Assembly: GCA_023630585.1 (NCBI GenBank)
Contig: CM042548.1
Coordinates: forward strand, 15,386,027 to 15,450,026
Length of the DNA: 64,000 nucleotides
Direction: 5' to 3'
Origin: Cranoglanis bouderius
Lineage: Eukaryota; Chordata; Actinopteri; Siluriformes; Cranoglanididae
Shown here: positions 24,501 through 34,565 of the stretch, in pieces
Layout of the letters: each line of letters begins with the position of its first letter
Numbering within the stretch: the stretch's first letter is position 1
Notes under the pieces: generated by a model
The model's database searches: none
Told to the model about the DNA's origin: nothing
What the model saw: only the letters and a program-made list of their open reading frames with translations
Made by a program: the position numbers and the translations under genes

Positions 24501-25182
24501 AGAGTTTAGATAAATCTAATTGGATAAATATAACTTGAGACACTCGTCTGTTATTAGTAAACTCCGCCCCCCGTGCGTAAATCTCAACTAAGTCCGTAGT
24601 CACGCGTGAGATCCGAACACCGAGGTGCAAAATTTTTGGTAGTAAATTCTCTGAATGTTTTTAGAACATTGCGGGAATGTTATTTCTGGAACGTTACACC
24701 CTAACCCCTGTATATTAACCCCTGTTTATTGAAGGATCCTCTTCGTCCTTTTTTCCACCGGCATTTCAAACCACCTTTCCTGTTATGTATATCGCCTAAC
24801 AGATCAATTATACAAAAAGAACAATCTAAAAGGTAGAACCTGTGGCACTATACAGTATGCTAGAATTCTGGTTACAGGTGAAGTGTTCTGGTTACACACT
24901 CTGAGTGTTCGAGCTCTTCCTGTAAGTCCTTGTTGGACTTCTATAGACTCTGTGCTCCCTGTACAATAAATAAATAAATAGCGGCACACTCGTTCTCCCC
25001 TCCAGCTAATTCCGATCCGAATCAGTTTAATTAAGTAACAAATTCTGTTGGCATAGTAACAGCCCAGCTAATCTATCATGGGAAATAGTGTGTGAGATGG
25101 ACAGGTTGCTCGGCAACAGCCAATGGCGATGCGAAGACGGGCCAGTGACAAATTGAGCAGGATGCAGATGCTGTGATGTGGA
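21535..25182. other. long unique stretch, no gene; possible conserved blocks
   Basis: Two blocks stand out as non-repetitive and balanced: 21865-21965 (with 'atctaattagaggaacgcac' and 'gattaattcgccc') and 22845-23125 (with 'ctgccagtaaagccgccgtt' and 'gcatatgcatgaatggcc'). They resemble conserved non-coding elements but are untested. The ORF-length open frames over 22847-23143 run antiparallel and show no domain. The rest is AT-rich unique DNA without recognisable elements. Confidence 0.35.
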
Positions 25183-25238
25183 GGGGGGGGGGGGGGGGGG
25201 GGGGGGTTCTGACTGGCACCCACCTAGGAGCAGCAGTG

Positions 25239-25293
<55 letters not shown>
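25183..25293. repeat. G24 homopolymer followed by (GA)n microsatellite
   Basis: There are 24 consecutive G residues (25183-25206), a 33-bp unique spacer, then about 27 GA units (25240-25293). The purine-only strand is the plus strand throughout. The G run could form a G-quadruplex. Confidence 0.95.
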
Positions 25294-25294
<1 letters not shown>

Positions 25295-26793
25295 AGCACA
25301 ATGCAGGCCTCCTGTGCCAAGATCACAAACCACAGTCTAATAGCCTCTTCACACAGCCAGGCACAGCCACATAAAACCACTTTTCACTTTTATAATGAAC
25401 TGAGCAATGGCTTTTACACCACGCGTCAGCCATACTTATGTTAAGGTTCGACTGGGGTAAAGTGACACTCGGATCAAAATGTCCAACAACAACAACAAAA
25501 AAACAACTCCTGCGGTTTGTTTTTGCTGCGATTGTGGAGTCGAGGCCACACAAATATTGATTGGAGGTAATCGACGGTTTCATCCTCAAGGCCCGCTAAG
25601 CACTCGGCTGATGTAAAATCACAGAGCTTGTTTTTTTTAATTTTTTATGCTACTTCAAACCACATCTGTGATCTTACTTTTTTTATTTTTGATATTTGTG
25701 TCCTCTCAAAGACGTTTTGGAATGGAATAGATCAGTTAAGAATCAGACAGAACACAAACGTCCAGCCAAAATGTGGGTAATTTGTGTAATTTGTGTGTAA
25801 CAACAGCGCTTGACTCAAGACAACTCATTCACTAACTGGGAGTTGACACCGCAACATCGTTTTTTTGATCACATGCTCTTACAATTCCATTATTCAGAAT
25901 ATTTAGTCAGTAAACCTGGTTATTGTAGTCTGGTTAAATGACACCACCAAAAAAAAAATATCTTGATCCATTTACTATGAGACAGGAATGTAATAAATCA
26001 AGTACAGATAACCAACCAACCAAAAAACAACAACCACCAAAATAAATCAGCCAAAAATAAACAAAACAGGGGTGTTAGCTGGACTGTTAAGCATCCGGGG
26101 CCGAACCCAGATCCTTCTCCATGAAAAATTTCTTCTAATTAGACTGTTTCCATGCTTTTTTTTGCATGTAAGGGCTAATTGTTTAAAAAAAAGTAAAATA
26201 TGGAGAAGGAAGGAAGGGTTTGGATTAGATGTCTCAAATGTCTCAAACCAGCATCATATCAGATACCTACTACCGTTATTAACTAAGCCTACATGATGGA
26301 AAAATCCTCAAAACCCATAATACAATGGCAAGTTCATGAATGAGAGTTGAAAACAGCTAACTACTCACAGTAACTGAGGGAAACAGACATACTGTAAGGT
26401 TAAAATTATATTAAATGACTGAATTTATTTGCAATTAGAAAGAAAGAAAGAAAGAAAGACAACTGTGTTCTCTGAATTTAAAAAATATAGACAATAAAAT
26501 ATAAATATTTAATATAATAAAATATTTTTGGCTATCTATCACGAGACTAGGTTAGTTTGGTGTCGCTAACCAAGGGGAGGCACAGCTAAGCTATCACTGT
26601 ATGGGGTTTAGCTGCTACAGTGCCATGTAAAGTATGTTATCTGTCCTTATGCTCTGCTCATATCATGTCCATATAACTTGGGCATCATAGATATTTACAC
26701 ACCTTGTTTCTCACCTCTCAGCATGAGAGGATGTTAGTGTTTCAGTTTCAATCCCTTTAGTGGGTTGAAAAAAACAAACAAACAAAAAAATCA

Positions 26794-26796
<3 letters not shown>
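25294..26796. other. non-coding DNA
   Basis: Unique sequence with short A/T runs and (AAAG)5 at 26439-26459. No gene or mobile element is recognised. Confidence 0.45.

Positions 26797-26833
<37 letters not shown>
26797..26833. repeat. (TA)18 microsatellite
   Basis: Uninterrupted TA dinucleotides. Confidence 0.95.
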
Positions 26834-26835
<2 letters not shown>

Positions 26836-27157
26836 CCTCACACTAACTGACTGTGAGCTAGCGTTTGGCAGAATTGAGACTGTCAGCCAATTAGACACGA
26901 GTATTTCCATGTATTTTCCTGTAAACCCTGTTTGATTGGTCTCGCCTCCGTTCACTGAAGATACAAAATGACAACACTGCCATCTTCTTTCACTGACGTT
27001 CAGTTACGTAGTGACAAACCGCTCCAAGTGGAGAATTATTCAGGGTTAAAGAAAAAAAATCCAGGTTACGCCCCTGGACAAACAAACAAAAAAAAAAATC
27101 AATGGTGACATCTTTTATTAATTTTGTACCAAATTTCTTCAAAGTTATCTCAAACAA
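26834..27157. other. non-coding DNA flanking the gypsy insertion
   Basis: Unique sequence; nothing recognisable. It ends at the target duplication TTATC (27158-27162). Confidence 0.5.
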
Positions 27158-27162
27158 TTATC

Positions 27163-27845
27163 TGTTACAGCACCAGAAGTAAGCTGGACACAGTTGCGGT
27201 CAAAAACTTCGTCAGTTTATTCAGCACACATGTGAAAAGGACACAGGGCAAACAACAGGTTTATAGAAGGCTTCGAGTCTTCGCAGGATAACGTGATCAA
27301 GATTAAACACACTCTCAAAAGTGTTAGCGCTAGCAGTAAAAAAAAGGACACACACTTTACTACGGCAAAATCAAACGGAGAAAACAGCATCCAACAGAGA
27401 ACCCATACAACAAAATAGCGGTGACTAAATAAAGTGTGCTAGCTATTTGCGCTAACAGAAAATCAAACACTTGTGCAAGCAAACCTATCACAGAGATGTG
27501 TAAAATAGAAAGAGGGCTTGAGATGAAGTCGGAGTCCAAGGTACTTAGCTTAGTTTCAAATGCCGTGAGAATCAGTCCAGAATGAAGTAGCTCAGTCGAT
27601 TTGGAAGAAACAAACGATACTTCGCGTTAGCCCTGTAACACAAAAGTCCTTAAATAACGTGTTAGTGAAAATAGAAGACAGGTGCGCGGGATTAGAACGA
27701 GGGTGATTGTGACCGAGGTAGTGTGTGGGTGTTGTAGTCCCTGGCGGCCATGTTTGTAGGCCGCCGAGCTTGCTGGGAAGTGTAGTGTGGAGTGTGTGGA
27801 TAAGAGTTCTGGGGATTGAAGTCGCGCTTCTTGCGCGACCTAACA
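27163..27845 (-). repeat. 3' LTR of the complete gypsy element
   Basis: It is 683 bp, with minus-strand ends 'tgttaggtcgcgcaag' and 'gtgctgtaaca'. The gag-pol frame runs 154 bp into it before stopping at 27692. An AATAAA signal on the minus strand lies at 27216-27221, about 50 bp from the outer end. Confidence 0.97.
27216..27221 (-). terminator. AATAAA polyadenylation signal in the 3' LTR
   Basis: The minus strand reads 'gctgaataaactgac'. Its position near the 3' end of the LTR is where the transcript end (R/U5 boundary) is expected. The deleted gypsy relative keeps an AATAAA at the same place. Confidence 0.6.
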
Positions 27846-30800
27846 GAGCCCCCCCCCAAAGGGCTCACTCCGGGAGCCTCTCCCTGCCTGGGACGACCTC
27901 TGGGTCTAGGTTTTGGGTATTCTGGATGGATGCGGTGAAATTCGTCCACCATTTCAGGGTCCAGCATGTCCTTGGCCGCCACCCAGCTCTGTTTCTCGGG
28001 CCCGTACCCCTCCCAGTCAATGAGGTACTGAAGTTTACCTTGACGTCGCCGGGATTTTAGAATCTGATGAATTTGATAGGCCGGTTGTCCGTCAACTTCC
28101 TGTGGGGGAGGTGGATTGGACGGGTTTTGAGAGGTGAGGATGCCTGTGTGGAAGGGTTTCAGGAGAGAAACGTGAAACGAGGGGGAAATGCGCCAGTGTT
28201 TGGGGATGGCTAGTCTGTAGGTTACCTCATTGATGGGCCTGATGACTTTGAAGGGGCCGAGATAACGAGGACAGAGCTTCTGGCAGGGATGTTTGAGGTG
28301 CAAGTTTTGGGTGGAGAGCCATACCCGTTCACCGGGTTGGTAGCGTGGTGTTACCTGTCGGTGGCGATCCGCTTGGGCCTTTGATTTTGAGGCTGCTTGT
28401 TTTAGTCTCCTATGGGTGCTTGCCCAGACCTGTTCACTGCGGTCAAACCATTCGTTTACGGCTGGTGCGTCCGTGGCCGTGGCGTCCCACGGAAATAGAG
28501 GGGGCTGATAACCTAGCACGCATTGGAATGGGGTCAGGTTAGTGGCAGAATGGCGGAGTGAGTTCTGGGCGTATTCCACCCAGGGCAGGAAGCGGGCCCA
28601 ATCAGAGGGATTTTTGTGACAGAACGAACGGAGCATCCTTCCGACTTCTTGGTTAACCCGTTCCGCTTGCCCGTTGGATTCGGGGTGGTATCCCGACGTA
28701 AGGCTCACATTCACTCCCAATTTACCCATAAAGCCGGACCATACGCGAGATATGAACTGCGGTCCCCGATCGCTAACTATGTCTTCGGGGATCCCAAAAT
28801 AACGAAATACATGCGAGAATATAAGTTCTGCTGTGTGGAAGGCTGATGGTAGATTGGGCAAGGAAATTAGACGGAGGGATTTGGAGAACCGATCTAAAAT
28901 AACAAAAACGGTGGTGTGGCCTAGAGAATTGGGGAGGTCCGTGATGAAGTCTACTGCAAGGTGTGACCAAGGTCGTTGAGGAGTGGGTAGTGGCATGAGT
29001 TTGCCGGCAGGGAAGGTTCTGGGTACCTTAGTTTGGGCGCAGATGTCACAAGATTTGACCGCCTGTAGTACTTCTTGGGCCATGTTGGGCCACCAGTACT
29101 TGTGGGACAAAAGGTGGTATGTGCGTAGGGAACCGGGGTGAGCGGTACCGGGAACCGTGTGAGCCCATCTTATTAATCGGGTTCTGTAGGTAGAAGGGAC
29201 AAACAATTTTGTGGGAGGACAAGCAGACGGTACGTACCTACGTGGGAATTTGTGAAGTAAATTGTCGAACTCCCAGTGCACATTACCGACAAAACAGGAG
29301 GGAGGCAGGATGTGGTCGGGTTTGGAAGGTGGTGAATCCCTAGTGTGGAGTCGGGAAAGGGCGTCCGCCTTGTGGTTCTTAGACCCGGGGCGATAAGAAA
29401 GGGTAAACTGAAACCGTGCGAAAAACAAAGACCAACGTGCTTGGCGAGGGTTTAGTCGTTTGGCTGTGTGCAGATATTCTAAGTTCTTGTGATCTGTGAA
29501 AACGGTAAACGGGTGTTCTGCCCCCTCTAGCCAGTGTCGCCACTCCTCCAAAGCTAATTTTATAGCTAGCAGTTCACGATCTCCCACGTCATAATTCTGT
29601 TCTGCCGGCGATAGCTTTTTCGAAAAGAAAGCGACGGGGTGAAGTTTTGGTTTTTCCCCTAGACGTTGGGATAATACGGCCCCCACCCCCGCCTCAGAGG
29701 CATCTACTTCTACTACGAAGGGACAGGAAGGGTCTGGGTGCTTGAGGATAGGAGCCGTGGTGAAAGCCGTTTTGAGTCTGGAGAATGCCCCCTCGGCCTC
29801 GTGGTTCCAAACCAGACGGCGGGGACCGCCCCGCAACAGAGAAGTAAGGGGTAGGGCAATCGAACTAAAACCCCGGATAAAGCGTCGGTAGAAGTTGGCG
29901 AAACCTAAGAAGCTTTGGAGCTCCTTGATGGTAGTAGGAGTGGGCCATTGTGTTACCGCCGTGACCTTACTTTTGTCCATGGCCACTCCCTCGGGGCTAA
30001 TGACGTAACCTAAGAAGGTCGTAGTATTAGTGTGGAATTCACACTTTTCTGCCTTTACATATAGTCCATTTTCTAGTAGGCGTGTGAGAACCTGGCGTAC
30101 TTGAGATACGTGGAGTTTGTAGTTGGGGGAGTAAATCAAAATGTCGTCAATATAGGCCACCACGAATTTTCCTAACATGTCTCTCAGTACGTCATTAATT
30201 AGGCATTGGAATACTGAGGGCGCGTTAGTTAGCCCATACGGCATTACGAGGTATTCGTAGTGACCTGTTGTTGTGCTGAAGGCAGTCTTCCACTCATCCC
30301 CTTCCCGGATACGCACCAGGTTGTACGCGCTACGGAGGTCCAACTTGGTGAAATATCGGGCTTCACGAAGTTGTTCTAAGGCGGAAGGGACGAGTGGAAG
30401 AGGGTAGGGATATTTCACCGAGGCGCGGTTGAGCCCTCGGTAGTCAATGCAAGGCCGAAGGCCCCCTCCTTTCTTGGCCACGAAAAAGAAGCTGGCTGCT
30501 GCCGGGGAGGTGGAGTGGCGAATATATCCCTGTTGGAGAGCCTCCTGAATGTATTCGGACATGGCTTTATGTTCTGCTTGGGACAGGGGATATATATGTC
30601 CACGTGGCGGAGTCATACCCGGCAGGAGGTCTATGGAACAGTCATAAGAACGATGGGGTGGAAGACCGCTAGCCCTGAGTTTACTAAATACCTCCTTAAG
30701 ATCGTTATATTCGTGGGGTATACAGACGGTGGGTGCGTTTTCAGGGCTTTCAACGGATGTAGTGGCGACAGTGAGTGATAGGGTGTTGAGGCATTGTTGG

Positions 30801-32074
30801 TGACAGAAGGGTGACCAGTTGAGTATTTGTTGGTTGGCCCAGGAAATGTGAGGGTTATGTTTTCTCAGCCACGGTAAGCCCAAAACCACGGGGTATCGGG
30901 TAGATTTGATGACCCAGAAGGATAATTCTTCGTGGTGGAGAGCGCTGACACGAAGCCCCAGGGTGTGTGTGTGGCGGGTGATGTTTCCGATGGGCGTACC
31001 GTCGATGGCCTGGATCTTTAGCGGCTGAGGTAGGGGACGAGTGTCGAGGTCAAGCTGACACACTATTTCCTCGTCAATGAAGTTGCCCGCTGCTCCGGAG
31101 TCGAGCATGGCTGTAACAAGAGTACAGACACCTGAATGTTCAAGGTAGACGGGTAAAGTAAAAGAACATGAAGTAACATCAGGAATCTGACTCACCGGGG
31201 TTGAATGGGTGCGTTGTCCGCCCCTCGTCGGAGTTAAGCTTGTGGGGCGGACAGGGCAGGAGTGAAGAGAGTGATCAGCGCGGCCACAGTAGAGACATAG
31301 GTTCTCTCGGCGTCTCCTTTCTTTCTCGTTGGGGTCCAGTTTAGCATGGCCGATTTGCATGGGTTCGTCGCTAGCGGGGAGTCGGGTTGGTTCAGGGTGC
31401 TGAGATGGATGCCTACGGCTGTAGAGAAGTTGATCGAGACGAATGGCGAGATCAATTAACGAGTCCAGGTTAAGAGGCTCATCGCGGCAGGCCATCTCAG
31501 TGATTATGGCGGGATTAAGGCCCTGACGGAAGACAGCTTTTAACGCCACGTCATTCCAGCCGCTACCCGCAGCGATAGTCCGAAATTCTAACGCGTAATC
31601 CGCCACTCGAAGTGAGCCTTGCCTCAGTGTTAGGAGCCGTTCCCCGACTTCCTGGTGATCGGGGGCGTGGTCGAACACTCGCCGGAACATGGAGACGAAG
31701 GTGTCATAGGAAGCCACCGCATCTCTGCCTCGTTCTCTTACTGCCGCCGCCCACCTTAAAGCCTTGCCTGTTAGTAAGGAGATGAATCGCGCCACTTTCT
31801 CATGATCCCCCATTTCCCCACAACAGTCAAAGTATAAGGAGCATTGTAAGATGAAACCCTTACATAAACCAGTGTCACCGTTGTACTTATCGGGTAAGGG
31901 CATAGGCAGTCGAGGCGTAGAAAAGGATGTGGGAGCGGCGCGCTGCGTTGCTGTAGCCGTGACTTGAGAGAGAAGTTGAAGACTCTGATCCATTTCTCCC
32001 AAGCGTTGTTGTTGCGCGTTGATAATTTGACCGTGTGCTGCGATTGCTTGACGAATTTCCTCCGCTGCGTCCAT
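27692..32074 (-). CDS. gag-pol polyprotein of the gypsy element (1460 codons)
   Basis: One frame encodes all domains in order: gag-like N terminus (about 1-245); CCHC zinc knuckle at 260-273; aspartic protease core 'LDSGAAG' (324-330); reverse transcriptase (about 480-700) with 'TKLDLRSAY' and catalytic 'YIDD' at 641-644; RNase H (about 785-910) with 'VDASEAG' (D791), E834 and D861; integrase zinc region (about 979-1013), then D1042, D1102 and E1138, spaced 59 and 35 as in DD35E integrases; GPF-type module near 1271-1277; and a chromodomain (about 1332-1385, 'LIDWEGYGPEKQSW'). No catalytic residue is missing. The start at 32074 was chosen because it lies only 17 nt inside the LTR and the deleted relative starts at the same place. 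No frameshift separates gag from pol, unlike many related elements. It makes the proteins that copy the RNA into DNA and insert it; the chromodomain is expected to guide insertion to modified histones. Confidence 0.95.
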   Translation of the reverse strand: MDAAEEIRQAIAAHGQIINAQQQRLGEMDQSLQLLSQVTATATQRAAPTSFSTPRLPMPLPDKYNGDTGLCKGFILQCSLYFDCCGEMGDHEKVARFISLLTGKALRWAAAVRERGRDAVASYDTFVSMFRRVFDHAPDHQEVGERLLTLRQGSLRVADYALEFRTIAAGSGWNDVALKAVFRQGLNPAIITEMACRDEPLNLDSLIDLAIRLDQLLYSRRHPSQHPEPTRLPASDEPMQIGHAKLDPNEKERRRRENLCLYCGRADHSLHSCPVRPTSLTPTRGGQRTHSTPVSQIPDVTSCSFTLPVYLEHSGVCTLVTAMLDSGAAGNFIDEEIVCQLDLDTRPLPQPLKIQAIDGTPIGNITRHTHTLGLRVSALHHEELSFWVIKSTRYPVVLGLPWLRKHNPHISWANQQILNWSPFCHQQCLNTLSLTVATTSVESPENAPTVCIPHEYNDLKEVFSKLRASGLPPHRSYDCSIDLLPGMTPPRGHIYPLSQAEHKAMSEYIQEALQQGYIRHSTSPAAASFFFVAKKGGGLRPCIDYRGLNRASVKYPYPLPLVPSALEQLREARYFTKLDLRSAYNLVRIREGDEWKTAFSTTTGHYEYLVMPYGLTNAPSVFQCLINDVLRDMLGKFVVAYIDDILIYSPNYKLHVSQVRQVLTRLLENGLYVKAEKCEFHTNTTTFLGYVISPEGVAMDKSKVTAVTQWPTPTTIKELQSFLGFANFYRRFIRGFSSIALPLTSLLRGGPRRLVWNHEAEGAFSRLKTAFTTAPILKHPDPSCPFVVEVDASEAGVGAVLSQRLGEKPKLHPVAFFSKKLSPAEQNYDVGDRELLAIKLALEEWRHWLEGAEHPFTVFTDHKNLEYLHTAKRLNPRQARWSLFFARFQFTLSYRPGSKNHKADALSRLHTRDSPPSKPDHILPPSCFVGNVHWEFDNLLHKFPRRYVPSACPPTKLFVPSTYRTRLIRWAHTVPGTAHPGSLRTYHLLSHKYWWPNMAQEVLQAVKSCDICAQTKVPRTFPAGKLMPLPTPQRPWSHLAVDFITDLPNSLGHTTVFVILDRFSKSLRLISLPNLPSAFHTAELIFSHVFRYFGIPEDIVSDRGPQFISRVWSGFMGKLGVNVSLTSGYHPESNGQAERVNQEVGRMLRSFCHKNPSDWARFLPWVEYAQNSLRHSATNLTPFQCVLGYQPPLFPWDATATDAPAVNEWFDRSEQVWASTHRRLKQAASKSKAQADRHRQVTPRYQPGERVWLSTQNLHLKHPCQKLCPRYLGPFKVIRPINEVTYRLAIPKHWRISPSFHVSLLKPFHTGILTSQNPSNPPPPQEVDGQPAYQIHQILKSRRRQGKLQYLIDWEGYGPEKQSWVAAKDMLDPEMVDEFHRIHPEYPKPRPRGRPRQGEAPGVSPLGGGSVRSRKKRDFNPQNSYPHTPHYTSQQARRPTNMAARDYNTHTLPRSQSPSF
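27846..27860 (-). promoter_or_regulatory. polypurine tract (plus-strand primer)
   Basis: On the minus strand 'tttgggggggggctc' directly precedes the 3' LTR, with nine consecutive Gs. The bases CTC between the G run and the LTR are unusual, but the deleted relative has a near-identical arrangement, so they look conserved. The flanking 'gagccc' and 'gggctc' form a small inverted repeat around it. Confidence 0.75.
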
Positions 32075-32080
32075 GTCGAG

Positions 32081-32091
32081 GCGAAGTATTC
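32081..32091 (-). promoter_or_regulatory. probable self-priming primer-binding site
   Basis: The minus strand reads 'gaatacttcgc' immediately after the 5' LTR. A tRNA-primed site would start with TGG and does not appear here. Nine of these bases are exactly complementary to 'gcgaagtat' in the LTR (32546-32554), near the expected RNA start. In Tf1 and sushi-type elements the RNA 5' end folds back on such a site to prime reverse transcription. Confidence 0.7.
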
Positions 32092-32545
32092 TGTTACAGC
32101 ACCAGAAGTAAGCTGGACACAGTTGCGGTCAAAAACTTCGTCAGTTTATTCAGCACACATGTGAAAAGGACACAGGGCAAACAACAGGTTTATAGAAGGC
32201 TTCGAGTCTTCGCAGGATAACGTGATCAAGATTAAACACACTCTCAAAAGTGTTAGCGCTAGCAGTAAAAAAAAGGACACACACTTTACTACGGCAAAAT
32301 CAAACGGAGAAAACAGCATCCAACAGAGAACCCATACAACAAAATAGCGGTGACTAAATAAAGTGTGCTAGCTATTTGCGCTAACAGAAAATCAAACACT
32401 TGTGCAAGCAAACCTATCACAGAGATGTGTAAAATAGAAAGAGGGCTTGAGATGAAGTCGGAGTCCAAGGTACTTAGCTTAGTTTCAAATGCCGTGAGAA
32501 TCAGTCCAGAATGAAGTAGCTCAGTCGATTTGGAAGAAACAAACG

Positions 32546-32554
32546 ATACTTCGC
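32546..32554 (-). promoter_or_regulatory. predicted RNA 5' end motif complementary to the primer site
   Basis: 'gcgaagtat' on the minus strand lies 31 nt downstream of a TATA-like box, where transcription should start, and is complementary to 32083-32091. The deleted element has the same spacing, which supports the assignment. Confidence 0.6.
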
Positions 32555-32578
32555 GTTAGCCCTGTAACACAAAAGTCC

Positions 32579-32585
32579 TTAAATA
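32579..32585 (-). promoter_or_regulatory. TATA-like box of the gypsy promoter
   Basis: The minus strand reads 'cgttatttaaggac'. TATTTAA is placed 31 nt upstream of the predicted RNA start. The equivalent box in the deleted element is at 8942-8948. Confidence 0.6.
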
Positions 32586-32779
32586 ACGTGTTAGTGAAAA
32601 TAGAAGACAGGTGCGCGGGATTAGAACGAGGGTGATTGTGACCGAGGTAGTGTGTGGGTGTTGTAGTCCCTGGCGGCCATGTTTGTAGGCCGCCGAGCTT
32701 GCTGGGAAGTGTAGTGTGGAGTGTGTGGATAAGAGTTCTGGGGATTGAAGTCGCGCTTCTTGCGCGACCTAACATTATC

Positions 32780-33599
32780 TAAAAATATTAAATGCTGATA
32801 TCAAAATTATTAAACAAACAAACAAATATATACATATGTATATACACTATTGAATGAATTTAAAAATAAATTGCACATGTTGCACTTTCTTTCTGGAAAA
32901 ACAGTTAATTTTTATCTCAGCTTATTACTGATGTCTTGGTTCTAATGGAATATATTGCAACATATTGATACATCCCATAATATCCCAGTGGTATATACTG
33001 TAATAAAAGGCCTATTTAGAATATTTTATGTTTGCATGCATGTGGAAATGGAAGAGCGTGTTAAGCTCACGCAGTTCTAGTTAACTCCATTACTCACTAG
33101 ATACATTTGCAAATGTTGCACTTTTTCAACGTTCATATGATCTCCGTCTCGTTTTTATTACTTTAACATTTTCTAAATAAGCATATTCCACAACGGCAAT
33201 CAGTCTCCTTAAAATTATATCCCAAAGGGAGAATTGCTAAATAATGTGTTTGGGACTGCCTTTATGTCCTGTCTAATTGTTATAGAGCCCGATATCTGTC
33301 ATCCGCACATCATATTCACGAACATCCCAATATACCACGGCAGAGGAATGATAAAGCTGAGCTGTTTGACCACATTAGTGTTCTAGAAAGTGCTGACACG
33401 GCACATCACGTTGAAGCTTCACAGTGTCCAATATACCCTGAAAGTATTTAATATTCAAACCAGATGTGTCTCTAACTGCATTGTTTAAAATAGATCCAAA
33501 GACAAAACACAAGGCCTTTCATCTGGAAGCTTCTGCAGTCTGAACATTACAGCAGTGCTCGGAAAGAAAATGCCACAATTGTGGCATACAAACAAAACG
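32780..33599. other. AT-rich non-coding DNA
   Basis: Unique sequence with no gene. The segment from about 33480 on may belong to the outer part of the Tc1 relic that follows, whose left end I could not fix. Confidence 0.4.
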
Positions 33600-34553
33600 G
33601 TCTATATCACTGTTAGTGCTGTTGAATTCTCTCTTCTGATTAGTTGGAAGGTTTTCTATAAGACATTGACATTTGGGTTTGAGACCAGTGAGATGACAGA
33701 TCAGAATTTCAGGTTTCATTTCCTCATATTTACATCTAGACGTGTTAAACAACTTAGAACATGGCACCTTTTGTTTGATCCCACCCATTTTTTCAAGTGA
33801 TCAGAAATATTGGAACGTGCGACTGACAGCAGTTTCTTGCTGCCCAGGTGTGCCCTGTTAAATTGATTGTTTAAAGAATTAATAAATCGGAATATTTACT
33901 CTTCAATTGAGCCCTAGGTTTAGCCTGTGAAGACTGCATTTGTTGATAAAAAGGATAAACCAACATGAAGACCAGAGAGCTGTCTATGCAAGCCATTTGA
34001 AAATCAGAGCCATTGCATAAGCATTGAGAATAGCCAATACAATAATTTGGAATGTCCTGAAAAAGAAAGAAACCACTGGTGTACTAACAACCAGACATGG
34101 AACAGGTTGGCCAAGGAAAAAAGTTGATGATAGAAACACTGTGAGGTCTGTGACATCACCAACAACCTCCACAGGGCAGGGGTGAAGGCATCACAATCCA
34201 CCATTCGAAGAAGACTTCGAATGCAGAATATAGAGGCCATACGTCAAGTTGTAAACCACTCATCAGCAGTAAGAATCAGAAAGCCAGATTGGAATTCGCA
34301 AAGAAACACAGAGATGAGCCACAAAAGTTCTGCGACCAAGATTAACCTCTACCAAAGTGATGGAAAGGCCAAAGTGTGGAAAAAGAAAGGATCTGCTCAT
34401 GATCCAAAACATACAAGCTCATCAGTCAAGCATGGTGGAGGTAGTGTCATGGCTTGGGCTTGCATAGCTGCTTCTAGAACAGGCTCACTAATCTTTATTG
34501 ATGATGGATCTCATGATGGCAGCAGCAGAATGAATTCAGATGAATTCAAGCAA
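33600..34553 (+). mobile_element. truncated Tc1-like DNA transposon
   Basis: A leader typical of a fish Tc1 family ('gagatgacagatcagaattt', 'cccaggtgtgccctgttaaa') precedes a transposase start at 33965. The element stops abruptly at about 34553 inside the catalytic domain, beside HR copy 7. The left end is uncertain and the right terminal repeat is absent. Confidence 0.75.
33965..34553 (+). pseudogene. Tc1-like transposase relic
   Basis: The start 'MKTRELS' leads into the DNA-binding region with several small deletions and frame changes. From 34182 one frame reads 'STIRRRLRMQ' and then 'KINLYQSDGKAKVWKKKGSA' and 'SVKHGGGSVMAWACIAASRT', which is the region after the first catalytic aspartate. 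The aspartate segment itself is deleted near 34340, and everything after 'SLIFIDDGSHDGSS' (second Asp and Glu) is lost by 3' truncation. Confidence 0.85.
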
Positions 34554-34565
34554 AAAAATAAATAA

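Larger units (their letters stand above)
27163..32774 (-). mobile_element. complete Ty3/gypsy chromovirus-type LTR retrotransposon
   Basis: The element is 5612 bp on the minus strand. Both LTRs are 683 bp with TG...CA ends and look identical wherever I compared them. A 5-bp target duplication TTATC flanks it (27158-27162 and 32775-32779). It carries one unbroken gag-pol frame, a G-rich polypurine tract next to the 3' LTR and a primer site next to the 5' LTR. The identical LTRs, clean duplication and intact frame all indicate a recent insertion. There is no envelope gene. Relatives with a C-terminal chromodomain are common in fish; the closest group I know is the sushi/Tf1-like one, by domain order and priming arrangement. 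Confidence 0.97.
32092..32774 (-). repeat. 5' LTR of the complete gypsy element
   Basis: It is 683 bp, the same length as the other LTR and matching it base for base in the stretches I compared. It carries the promoter for the element. Confidence 0.97.

Noticed and set aside
27725..28846. Plus-strand frames inside the complete gypsy element
   Set aside because: They are antisense shadows of the gag-pol frame.
27163..32774. Endogenous retrovirus with an envelope gene
   Set aside because: The single frame ends with a chromodomain and runs into the 3' LTR; there is no room for and no trace of an envelope gene.
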